Shown: one piece after another, positions 1-7,700 of the stretch
Position numbering within the stretch: the stretch's first letter is position 1
How the letters are laid out: the number at the start of each line of letters is the position of its first letter
Notes under the pieces: generated by a model
The model's database searches: none
Told to the model about the DNA's origin: nothing
The model's input: the letters and a program-made list of their open reading frames with translations, nothing else
Translations under genes and position numbers: made by a program
Assembly: GCA_958453935.1 (NCBI GenBank)
Contig: CAUDZT010000028.1
Coordinates: 1-28,859 of the forward strand
Length of the DNA: 28,859 nucleotides
Source of the DNA: an uncultured Collinsella sp.
GTDB lineage: Bacteria; Actinomycetota; Coriobacteriia; Coriobacteriales; Coriobacteriaceae
Direction: 5' to 3'

Positions 1-123
1 CGTCTTGGGTTCGAGCGCCTGGCTGGCGATCAGCAGGGCTATTCGATGATTAAGTTGTACATAGAGCGGCGTAACACCTCTGGGGTCGAAAGGGTCGGAG
101 GCGAGAAACGAGATCATATCCAT
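1..123 (-). CDS. GntR-family transcriptional regulator, N-terminal fragment
   Basis: Only the first 41 codons lie in the window; the gene runs off the left edge. The visible protein starts MDMISFLASD and reaches PLYVQLNHRIALLIAS, which matches the opening of the GntR winged-helix domain (family pattern PLYxQIxxxLxxxI). It would be a DNA-binding repressor or activator; the effector-binding domain is not visible, so the subfamily is unknown. The start at 123 is supported by GGAGGT six bases upstream on the minus strand. It is divergent from the PTS operon across about 300 bp, so it is a natural candidate regulator of that operon. The start codon and ribosome binding site sit in a small inverted repeat (CATGG/CCATG). 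Confidence 0.8.
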   Translation of the reverse strand, partial: MDMISFLASDPFDPRGVTPLYVQLNHRIALLIASQALEPKT

Positions 124-431
124 GGGGTACCTCCATGTCGTGGGCGTACGTGACATGGTCTGACACTGCGGGGCAAACCGGAGATGCCAGGCCCGATTCT
201 TGCTGGTATGTATGGTGCATAAGGAACATAAAACATTTATCAGGCAATCTACCTGCTATTTTAAAAATAATTAGAAGAAAAAATAATTTAGGCACAAAAA
301 TAGTTGCTACCGTTAACCGATGAATAGTTGCCGTTCGCAACTATTTTCTTGTACCGAACATGCCCCGGCGCAACAATAATCTCAGCAAAAAGCAAAGCCG
401 TGCGACACACGGCAGGTCGAGAGGAGACCGC
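124..431. promoter_or_regulatory. Divergent intergenic region between GntR gene and PTS operon
   Basis: This AT-rich 308-bp gap must carry the promoters of both the minus-strand GntR gene and the plus-strand PTS operon. No convincing -35/-10 pair could be fixed on either strand. It holds several dyads: ATAAA-ACA-TTTAT at 228-240, an AT-rich stretch at 257-290, and two adjacent operator-like 24-mers at 299-346 (listed separately). Confidence 0.55.
299..346 (+). promoter_or_regulatory. Tandem operator-like sites upstream of the PTS operon
   Basis: Two adjacent 24-bp copies begin with the identical nonamer AATAGTTGC (299-307 and 323-331). The second is a clean dyad: AATAGTTGC, five bases, then GCAACTATT at 337-345. 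The first is a weaker dyad ending in GTTAAC at 312-317. A third copy of the same layout lies at 3739-3762, just before the MarR gene, which suggests one regulator binds all three. The 24-bp phase puts the sites about two helical turns apart on one DNA face. The regulator assignment is inference. Confidence 0.55.
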
Positions 432-866
432 ATGCGGTATCTGGTAATGGTCAGTCACGGAACGCTCGCTCCCGGACTGCACAGTGTCCTCAAGATGCTC
501 GGCAATGACGCCCCGAACATCTTGTCGACGAGTCTCGTGGACGGCATGGGCGCTGACGAGTATGTCGAGAACGTCAAGGCGATGCTCGCTCCCGTTACCG
601 CCGATGACGAGGTTGTCCTGCTTGGTGACATCCTGGGCGGATCGCCGCTCACCAATGCCATGAACACGCTGGCCGAGAAGGGCCTGCTCGCCCACACCAT
701 TGCCTTCGGCGGCATGAACCTGCCCATGGCTATGACCGCCATGATGGGGCTTGCCACCATGGACCTGGATTCCCTCAAGCAGATGATGCTGCAGGAGGGC
801 AAGAACGGTATGTCCGAGCTCGTTGTCCCGACCGATGACGCCGACGACGAGGACGACGACATCTAG
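432..866 (+). CDS. PTS mannose/fructose/sorbose family, EIIA component
   Basis: This 144-residue cytoplasmic phosphocarrier takes phosphate from HPr and passes it to EIIB. The N-terminus MRYLVMVSHG carries the expected phosphorylatable histidine (His9), and the motif GDILGGSPLTNA is typical of EIIA-Man proteins. The ATG at 432 was chosen because GAGGAG lies 5 bases upstream; in-frame codons back to 360 have no ribosome binding site. It is the first gene of an EIIA-EIIB-EIIC-EIID operon. The protein ends in a strongly acidic tail, DDADDEDDDI, resembling the tail of the EIIC protein downstream. The transported sugar cannot be read from sequence alone. Confidence 0.9.
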   Translation: MRYLVMVSHGTLAPGLHSVLKMLGNDAPNILSTSLVDGMGADEYVENVKAMLAPVTADDEVVLLGDILGGSPLTNAMNTLAEKGLLAHTIAFGGMNLPMAMTAMMGLATMDLDSLKQMMLQEGKNGMSELVVPTDDADDEDDDI

Positions 867-945
867 GCAGCGCATCCGCCCAAATTTTTGTGATGGAGCG
901 GGGGTTAAGAGGAAAGACCCCTGGTGATAAAGAAAGGGAGAACGC

Positions 946-1434
946 ATGATTTCGTTCATCCGTATTGACGACCGTATGATCCATGGACAGACCGTTACCC
1001 GTTGGGCCCTCGAGTATCCCTGCGACGGTCTTATCGCCGTCAACGACGCTGCAGCGTCCAACCCCGTGCTCAAGGAGGCCTACAAGAGTGCCTCGGGCAA
1101 GAAGACGTTCGTGTGGACCAAGGAGCACTTCAAGGAGGTCTCCGAGAAGGTTCTCAAGTCCGACACCAAGTACTTCCTGATCACCAAGAACCCGCTCGAC
1201 ATGAAGGAACTTCTCGTCGATTTTGGCTTTAAGCCCGGCATGGACCGCATCATCGTCGGTCCCTGCAACGATCGTCCCGGCACCACCAAGCTCGGCAACA
1301 ACCAGTCGATCACGCAGGAAGAGGCCCAGGCGCTCGAGGACCTCACCAACGCCGGCTACACGGTCGAGTTCGCCCTTATCAAGGAGAAGTCCATCGGTGA
1401 GTGGCCCAAGTTCCGCGGTCAGTTTGGCTTCTAG
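946..1434 (+). CDS. PTS mannose/fructose/sorbose family, EIIB component
   Basis: This 162-residue protein transfers phosphate from EIIA to the incoming sugar. It starts MISFIRIDDRMIHGQTVTRW; His13 in RMIHGQ is the conserved phosphorylation site of the PTSIIB sorbose family, and the length is standard. AAAGGGAG lies just ahead of the ATG. The 79-bp gap after EIIA holds a small hairpin (GGGGT 901-905 with ACCCC 917-921), which could tune relative expression. It is part of the four-gene PTS operon. Confidence 0.93.
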   Translation: MISFIRIDDRMIHGQTVTRWALEYPCDGLIAVNDAAASNPVLKEAYKSASGKKTFVWTKEHFKEVSEKVLKSDTKYFLITKNPLDMKELLVDFGFKPGMDRIIVGPCNDRPGTTKLGNNQSITQEEAQALEDLTNAGYTVEFALIKEKSIGEWPKFRGQFGF

Positions 1435-1506
1435 TTAGGCGCCAGCCGCATTTTGGTATCTACAGCCCTTGGTGAAAGGGGCTGAGGAATAAAGAAAGGG
1501 GAAAGC

Positions 1507-2364
1507 ATGGCAATCAATGCATTCCAAGCCGCGCTGTTCGGCCTGTTCGCCTGCCTGGCATCACTGCCTGGCATGGGCGGCACGACGATCGGCAACTACA
1601 CTCTGGGTCGTCCTCTGGTCGCCGGCCTCATCGTCGGCATCATCATGGGCGATATGCAGACGGGCATCCTCGTCGGCGCTGCCATCCAGGTTGTCTACAT
1701 CGCTCTCGTGACCCCCGGCGGAACCGTCTCCGCCGACGTCCGCGCCGTGTCCTATATCGGCATCCCGCTGGCGATCCTCGCCATCAAGAACTCGGGCATC
1801 GATCCCGCCTCCGCTGAGGCTGCCGGCATGGCCGCATCCCTCGGTGCCGCCGTCGGCACGCTCGGCACTGTGCTCTTCTATGGCACCGCCACCATCAACC
1901 TGGTGTGGCAGGGCATGGGGTGGAAGTGGCTCGAGAAGGGCGATCTCCACAAGCTCTACCTGGTCAACAACGTTCTGCCTTGGATTGGTCACATCGTCTG
2001 CTCGTTCCTCCCGACGTTCATCATCACCATGGGCGGCACCGCCATGGTCGACCTCATGAAGACCTACATGCCCATGGACGGCATCGCGATGAAGACGCTG
2101 TTCACCGTCGGCTCGCTGCTGCCTACCGTCGGTATCGCCATCCTGCTCAAGCAGGTCATCTCCAAGCCGACGGACTTCCTCACGTTCTTCTTCGGCTTCA
2201 CCCTGTCCGCTGTCATGGGATGCAACCTGATTGCCGCTGCCGGCATCGGCTGCTTCTTCGCCCTGATCAACTATGAGATCGCTTCGCTCAAGATCGACCT
2301 CGCAAACGCTCCCAAGGCAGCTATCGCCTCGGGCTCCGATGATGAGGAAGAGGAGGACATCTAA
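1507..2364 (+). CDS. PTS mannose/fructose/sorbose family, EIIC membrane component
   Basis: This 285-residue polytopic membrane protein forms the sugar channel together with EIID. The segment GRPLVAGLIVGIIMGDMQTG (about residues 36-55) is the EIIC-sorbose family hallmark, followed by several hydrophobic helices. A clear AAAGGGG ribosome binding site precedes the ATG. A short hairpin (CAGCCC 1463-1468 with GGGCTG 1479-1484) lies in the gap after EIIB. The C-terminus is acidic (GSDDEEEEDI). The codons of this tail contain AGGAGG, the ribosome binding site of the overlapping EIID gene, so translation of the two is probably coupled. Confidence 0.93.
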   Translation: MAINAFQAALFGLFACLASLPGMGGTTIGNYTLGRPLVAGLIVGIIMGDMQTGILVGAAIQVVYIALVTPGGTVSADVRAVSYIGIPLAILAIKNSGIDPASAEAAGMAASLGAAVGTLGTVLFYGTATINLVWQGMGWKWLEKGDLHKLYLVNNVLPWIGHIVCSFLPTFIITMGGTAMVDLMKTYMPMDGIAMKTLFTVGSLLPTVGIAILLKQVISKPTDFLTFFFGFTLSAVMGCNLIAAAGIGCFFALINYEIASLKIDLANAPKAAIASGSDDEEEEDI

Positions 2365-3191
2365 TGGCAGAGAAGAAGAAACTCTCTAAGAAAACGCTTG
2401 CCAAGTCGTTCCGCAACTGGTCCTATGGCAACCTGACTTGCTTCTCGCAGGAGCACATGCAGACCTTCGGTTACCTGTGCGCCATGCTTCCGATCGTCGA
2501 GGAGCTCTACGACACGCCCGAGGAGCAGAAGCAGGCCCTCCAGACCTACTCCGCGTTCTTCAACACCGAGCCGCAGATCGGCACCATGATTGTCGGCGTC
2601 ACCGCCGGCCTCGAGGAGGCTCGCGCAAACGGCGAGGCCATCGACGACGACGCCATCAACGGCATCCGCGCCGGCCTCATGGGCCCGCTCGCCGGCCTTG
2701 GCGACTCGCTGATCGTCGGTACCCTGATCCCGATCCTGCTCGGTATCGCCCTCGGTCTCTCGACCGGCGGCTCCCCGCTCGGCGCTATCTTCTATATCGT
2801 CGTGTGGAACCTGCTCATGTACCTCGGCATGCGCTTTGCCTACAACCAGGGCTATGAGCTCGGCGGCAAGGCGGTCGAGGCCCTCGTTGGCCCCAAGGCA
2901 AAGGCTCTTCGCGATTCCATCGTGATGGTCGGTACCATGGTCATCGGTGCCGTGGGCGCAACTTGGGTCTCCATCACCTGCAGCCCCAACCTGGTGCTGC
3001 CCGGTGGCGGTAAGTTCCAGGACACGCTCGATGGCATCTATCCGCACCTGCTGCCGATGATCTTCATCATCTTCTGCTGGTACATGATGACCAAGAAGAA
3101 GGTCAACCCCATCGTTATGATGCTGATCCTCGTCGTGATCGCATTTGTGGGCGTTGTTATTGGCTTCTTCGACCCGGCACTGAGCTACTAG
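2364..3191 (+). CDS. PTS mannose/fructose/sorbose family, EIID membrane component
   Basis: This 275-residue membrane partner of EIIC occurs only in the mannose PTS family. The conserved sequence GLMGPLAGLGDSL (about residues 109-121) and C-terminal helices (IFIIFCWYMM; VMMLILVVIAFVGVVIGFF) are typical. Its ATG overlaps the EIIC stop by one base (TAATG), with AGGAGG inside the EIIC tail, so the two are probably translated in tandem. It is the last gene of the operon and is followed by a strong hairpin. Together the four components make a complete system needing only general EI and HPr, which are not in this window. Confidence 0.93.
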   Translation: MAEKKKLSKKTLAKSFRNWSYGNLTCFSQEHMQTFGYLCAMLPIVEELYDTPEEQKQALQTYSAFFNTEPQIGTMIVGVTAGLEEARANGEAIDDDAINGIRAGLMGPLAGLGDSLIVGTLIPILLGIALGLSTGGSPLGAIFYIVVWNLLMYLGMRFAYNQGYELGGKAVEALVGPKAKALRDSIVMVGTMVIGAVGATWVSITCSPNLVLPGGGKFQDTLDGIYPHLLPMIFIIFCWYMMTKKKVNPIVMMLILVVIAFVGVVIGFFDPALSY

Positions 3192-3213
3192 TCATCATCC
3201 CCTGGCCCCCTGT

Positions 3214-3250
3214 AAGGCCGTGCGGCCTCAACCGCACGGCCTTCTGATTT
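3214..3250 (+). terminator. Rho-independent terminator of the PTS operon
   Basis: A 12-bp perfect stem (AAGGCCGTGCGG 3214-3225 with CCGCACGGCCTT 3232-3243) has a six-base loop and is followed by the weak T-rich stretch CTGATTTT. It lies 22 bp after the EIID stop codon. Confidence 0.8.
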
Positions 3251-3260
3251 TGCGCCGCCC

Positions 3261-3323
3261 TTCAAGGGCAATATGGCCAGCGACCTCCATCGCCTACACG
3301 ACACCCGCTATATTGCTCTTGAA
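3261..3323. repeat. Inverted repeat upstream of small membrane protein gene
   Basis: TTCAAGGGCAATAT (3261-3274) pairs with ATATTGCTCTTGAA (3310-3323): 13 of 14 positions match and the odd one is a G-T pair, around a 35-base loop. The right arm contains the -10-like TATATT (3309-3314), so this could be an operator or a leader structure for the gene at 3387. No function is established. Confidence 0.5.
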
Positions 3324-3386
3324 AGATGACGTATTCGATAAACGATGGACTTGCGCATGATGCACACTTTGCACGAGGAGGACCAT

Positions 3387-3713
3387 ATGCACGAGAAACA
3401 CGGACACGACCTTTCGCGCGACGACTTGATCCGCGAGGCAAAGATGCAGACCGATGCTATTCAGCGGCTCAACGTTTGGCTGCGCCTGGGCTATTCGCTC
3501 GTGGCGATTGGCTTTTTGATGGGGATGTGGGGTATGCAGGGAGGCCCCGGCTGGGGTGTCCCCGTGGGCATCGTGTGCCTGGTGGTGGGCACTCCGCTTT
3601 CGATCGTGCTTAAGGTTGGCACGACCAACGCCAAAAAGAATGTCGAGCGCATGCTTGAGGCCGCGGGTATCGACGTTGAGGAGCTTATGCGACGCAAGAA
3701 GGACGAGCAATAG
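3387..3713 (+). CDS. Small two-helix membrane protein, unknown function
   Basis: This 108-residue protein has a His- and Asp-rich N-terminus (MHEKHGHDLSRDD), two hydrophobic helices at about residues 33-50 and 57-77, and a charged cytoplasmic-type tail (LEAAGIDVEELMRRKKDEQ). The ATG at 3387 has GAGGAGGA five bases upstream; an in-frame ATG at 3345 lacks a good site. I do not recognise a named family. The two helices are joined by a Gly/Pro-rich turn (QGGPGWG). It lies between the PTS operon and the MarR gene, in the same direction, and could be co-transcribed with MarR. Confidence 0.75.
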   Translation: MHEKHGHDLSRDDLIREAKMQTDAIQRLNVWLRLGYSLVAIGFLMGMWGMQGGPGWGVPVGIVCLVVGTPLSIVLKVGTTNAKKNVERMLEAAGIDVEELMRRKKDEQ

Positions 3714-3738
3714 ACTTCCGCGTTGGGGTATCAAAAAT

Positions 3739-3762
3739 AATTGTTGCGAATGTTAACTAATG
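3739..3762 (+). promoter_or_regulatory. Operator-like site upstream of the MarR gene
   Basis: The sequence AATTGTTGC, four bases, then GTTAAC and TAATG matches the 24-mer at 299-322 at 18 of 24 positions. A CAAAAATA tract precedes both. It lies 20 bp before the MarR start, where an autoregulatory operator is expected. That MarR binds it is inference. Confidence 0.5.
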
Positions 3763-3781
3763 TACGGCAAATGACGGTTTT

Positions 3782-4258
3782 ATGGCCCTTCTAGAGTTGC
3801 AAAGGACAATATCCCCAGTGGATTACGATGACGTTGCTCGAAAACTGATCGTGTACTCACGTTCCCTTGCCAAGGGATCCTTGAGTGCTGCCGGCGGCGC
3901 CAGTGTGGGCGAGGCGCCGGTTTTACAGTATCTATCGGGTATTGACGGTGATGTCATTCCCTCCGAGATTGCCAAGAAGCTGAAATTCTCCCGTGCGCGC
4001 ATGTCGCATATCTTGGATTCACTCGAGAGCAAGGGTTACGTTCAGCGCAGGACCGATCCAAACGATCGTCGGCGTGTGCTGGTGAGCATTACCGAGGAAG
4101 GCCGTGATTTCGCGGCGAAAAAAAATGCCGAGAGTGTGGCATCGCTCTCGAAGCAGCTCTCAGCGCTCGGCGAACACGATGCTCAGGAGCTCGTGCGCAT
4201 CCTGAATAAAGCCTACAGCCTTACCTATGATGCCGACGACTACCTGGACAATCTATAA
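3782..4258 (+). CDS. MarR-family transcriptional regulator
   Basis: This 158-residue winged-helix regulator would act as a dimer. The recognition region PSEIAKKLKFSRARMSHILD (about residues 60-79) and the wing (GYVQRRTDPNDRRRVLVSIT) are classic MarR, flanked by dimerisation helices. The start is uncertain. The ATG at 3782 has no visible ribosome binding site, whereas a GTG at 3818 (residue 13) has AAAGGA 11 bases ahead. It is a lone regulator between the PTS operon and the GH31 gene. A site resembling the PTS upstream repeats lies directly before it, suggesting autoregulation and control of the PTS. Its ligand is unknown. Confidence 0.88.
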   Translation: MALLELQRTISPVDYDDVARKLIVYSRSLAKGSLSAAGGASVGEAPVLQYLSGIDGDVIPSEIAKKLKFSRARMSHILDSLESKGYVQRRTDPNDRRRVLVSITEEGRDFAAKKNAESVASLSKQLSALGEHDAQELVRILNKAYSLTYDADDYLDNL

Positions 4259-4277
4259 GGATGAAGGCAGACATTTA

Positions 4278-4297
4278 GGTGCATCTTGAAATGCACC
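4278..4297 (+). other. Hairpin after the MarR gene
   Basis: GGTGCAT (4278-4284) and ATGCACC (4291-4297) form a 7-bp stem with a six-base loop, 20 bp after the MarR stop. No T-run follows, so it is at best a weak or factor-dependent terminator. Confidence 0.4.
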
Positions 4298-4402
4298 CGG
4301 GACAGTTGTGCCCATTGACTACCGTCAGCATCTCATTCCAAACCAAATCAGCCAACGTACGGCATAGCAATCTCCGGTAGGTCGCAGGGCGGCGGTCGAG
4401 CT

Positions 4403-4444
4403 TTTCTCTCGGGAAACTTCGCGAAGCCCAGTTCCCGAGGGAAA
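4403..4444. other. Long hairpin in the leader gap of the GH31 gene
   Basis: This lies in the 511-bp gene-free stretch 4259-4769. TTTCTCTCGGGAA (4403-4415) pairs with TTCCCGAGGGAAA (4432-4444) over 13 bp with one G-U pair. The loop itself contains the palindrome CTTCGCGAAG (4417-4426). No T-run follows, so it is not an ordinary terminator. It is a candidate structured leader, small RNA or protein-binding site. Confidence 0.5.
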
Positions 4445-4445
4445 G

Positions 4446-4520
4446 GTATGGTCTGTGTAATACCAGATAAACAGTACATTTTTGCTAGATTGGTATTTGA
4501 CTGAAGAACCAATTGGTATG
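4446..4520. promoter_or_regulatory. Cluster of GGTAT motifs with palindrome ACCAATTGGT
   Basis: GGTAT or its complement recurs four times in about 75 bp: GGTATGG, AATACC, TTGGTATT and TTGGTATG. The last overlaps the perfect 10-bp palindrome ACCAATTGGT (4508-4517). Recurrence ahead of a large secreted enzyme suggests regulator binding. A TTGACT at 4497-4502 could be a -35, but no matching -10 at normal spacing was found. The rest of the gap up to 4769 shows a small CTGGT/ACCAG dyad at 4631-4644 and no coding signal. Confidence 0.35.
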
Positions 4521-4769
4521 GCTTATTAAGCCCACCTTGCCGTTGACGCTCATTTTACTGCCGCTGGTGGACTTCCGAACTTGGTTGCGCAAGTGCTCCC
4601 ATATATTGATATGACCTAGTAGGTGGCTATCTGGTTACTACCAGTTGGCCCCTTGGTAACGGGTGGCCCCATTGTGCGGAATGTACCGAACATCCCCGTT
4701 TGATACGTTTTCCCATGCTGCCGGGGGGGCGTCCTCGGCACCTCAGCATCTCGGAAGAAAGGAGACCAG

Positions 4770-7700
4770 GTGCGCAGGAATTCCATTTTTACGAAACGGT
4801 GGGTGAAGGGAAGCGCGGTCCTCGTTGCCACTGCAGCGACGCTCGTGTTTGCCAATCCCCAACAGGCGATTGCCACGCCACTCAAGGGCGTCGACTCAGC
4901 GACCGTGTCCCAGTCTGCCTCGAATGTCGTCGACATCGATTTCGCTGACGGCATCAAGGGCCGTATTACGTTCCTCGAGGACGGTATTTTCCGTTATAAC
5001 GTCGACCCCAAGGGTGAGTTTTCCGATTACGCCACACCGCGCAGTAAGTCCCACACGGCTAAGATCCAGGCTCAGCCCGATACCTCGGACACCTACAGCA
5101 AGCCGAGTGCGACGGTTGCCGACAAGGGCGACACTATCGAGATCACCGGCGGAAAGGCGACCGTGATCCTGGACAAGGCGACCGGCAAGATGAGTATCAA
5201 GTCAGGCGACCGTGTCGTGGTTTCCGAGTCCGCGTCCCTCGACCTTGATAAGAAGGGTACCGTCCAGACGCTCGCCAAGGAGAAGTCCGAGAACTTCTTT
5301 GGCGGCGGCACCCAGAACGGACGCTTCCTGCACACCAACCAGACCATCGCCATCTCCAACACGAACAACTGGACCGATGGCGGCGTTGCCTCGCCCAACC
5401 CGTTTTATTGGACGAGTGACGGCTACGGCGTACTCCGAAACACGTTTGCAGAGGGTTCCTACGACTTCGGTTCCACGGACTCATCGACGGTCACGACTTT
5501 GCACAGCGAGAATGAGTTTGATGCCTACTACTTCGTGGCGACCAACGAGGGCGCTTCGAACGTGGCAACCGAGATGCTGCAGGACTACTACAAGGTGACC
5601 GGTAACCCGGTACTGCTGCCCGAGTACGGGTTCTACCTTGGTCATCTTAATGCCTATAACCGTGATGGCTGGTCAACGACCTCGGGTCAAAAGAAGTGGG
5701 AGACCAAGGGCAGCAAGTCCTCGAGCGAGAAGGGCGACGTTAAGTACGAGTCTGGCATGTCGACGGGCTACAAGCTCGACGGCACACTTGCGGCCGAGAC
5801 GCTCAACGGTGAGGGCCCTACGGTTGATACCGAGAACATGAAAGCGACCGATTTCGACCGCCAGTTCTCTGCTCGTCAGGTTATCGATGACTACGAGGAC
5901 AACGACATGCCGCTCGGCTGGTTCCTGCCGAACGACGGTTACGGCGCCGGCTATGGCCAGAACGGTTACTACAAGACCGGCGGCGTCAACTCCGACGGAG
6001 CGAGCTCGGCCGACCGTCTTAACGCTGTGCGTGCCAATGTCGACAACCTTAAGAAGTTCACCGAGTATGCCAACTCCAAGGGTGTGAGCACGGGCTTGTG
6101 GACCCAGTCCAACCTTGAGCCCGACAGCAACCCTGAGACCCCGTGGCATCTGCTTCGCGACTTCGACGCCGAGGTCAAGACGGGAGGCATCACTACCCTT
6201 AAGACCGACGTTGCCTGGGTTGGATCTGGCTACTCCTTTGGTCTTAATGGCATCAAGACAGCTTATGACACGGTGACGACCGGCGCTAACAAGCGCCCCA
6301 ACATCATCACGCTCGATGGTTGGGCCGGCACGCAGCGCTTTGGTGGCATTTGGACCGGCGACCAGTATGGCGGTAACTGGGAGTACATTCGCTTCCATAT
6401 CCCCACGTATATCGGTCAGAGTCTTTCGGGCAACCCCAACATCGGCTCCGACATGGATGGCATCTTTGGCGGCGACCCCATCATCTCTGCGCGTGACTAC
6501 CAGTGGAAGACGTTCACGCCCTCTATGCTTGACATGGACGGTTGGGGCACCTACCGTAAATCGCCCATGACGCACGGCGATCCCTACACAGGCATCTCGC
6601 GCTTCTACCTCAAGCTCAAGGCGCAGCTCATGCCCTATATCTACACGAGCGCGGCCTCGGCGGCCAACATCGACACGGGTAACGGCGATGCCGGCCTGCC
6701 CATGATCCGCGCCATGCTGCTTTCCGACAACTCCGAGTACGCCGCAAGCACTTCGACGCAGTACCAGTATATGTTCGGTGAGAACTTCCTAGTGGCACCG
6801 GTGTGTCAGGATACCCAGGCAGACGAGAACGGCAACGACATTCGCAATGGGATTTACCTCCCCAACTACGGCACCGACGAGAACCCCACCATCTGGATCG
6901 ATTACTTCTCGGGTAAGCAGTATCGCGGCGGCCAGGTTCTCAACAACTACGAGGCTCCGCTTTGGAAGCTGCCGCTGTTTGTGAAGGCCAACGCTATCGT
7001 GCCGATGTACGCCGAGAACAACAACCCCGAGGCCGTGAGCGACACCAACACCAAGGGTACCGACCGCAGCCAGCGTATCGTCGAGTTCTTCGCCACCGAG
7101 GGCGACGGCACCTTTACGCAGTACGAGGACGACGGCTCCTCCATCGAGAACAACACGACTGAGGACGATTCCTACGGCACGATCGACAATATCTCCTACG
7201 GTGAGCATGTGAGCACCGTCTACAGCTCCAAGGCCGCAGGCGGCACCGCGACCTTTACCGCCGAGGCCTCGCAGGGCGGCTACAACGGCTACGACTCCAA
7301 CCGCACCACGACCTTCGTGGCCAATGTGTCCGCCAAGCCCACGAGCGTTGTCGCCAAGAACGGCGGATCCGCACTCAACGTGGTTGAGGTCGACTCGCAG
7401 GAGACCTTTGACGCCGCGACCCCCGAGGCCGGCCAGGCGGTCTACTTCTACAGCGAGACCCCCAACCTCAACCACTACGGCAGCGATGCGGACGGCACCG
7501 AGGCCGAGCAGGGCGAGAGCTTCAACAACACCAAGATCACCACGAACCCCAAGGTCTACGTCAAGTTCGCGAAGACCGATGTTGCTGCAGCGGCGCAGAC
7601 GCTTGAGCTGGGCGGTTTCGTGAACGCCGACGCCACGCTCACAGCCGATCGCCTCAACGAGAACCTCTCCGCACCCACGAGCCTTGCTGCCCCCGAGGAC

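Noticed and set aside
360..431. Earlier start for EIIA at 360
   Set aside because: There is no ribosome binding site, and the extra residues (MPRRNNNLSKKQ...) are not part of the EIIA fold; ATG 432 is ideal.
4497..4525. TTGACT as the -35 box of the GH31 promoter
   Set aside because: No -10-like hexamer occurs 16-18 bases downstream.
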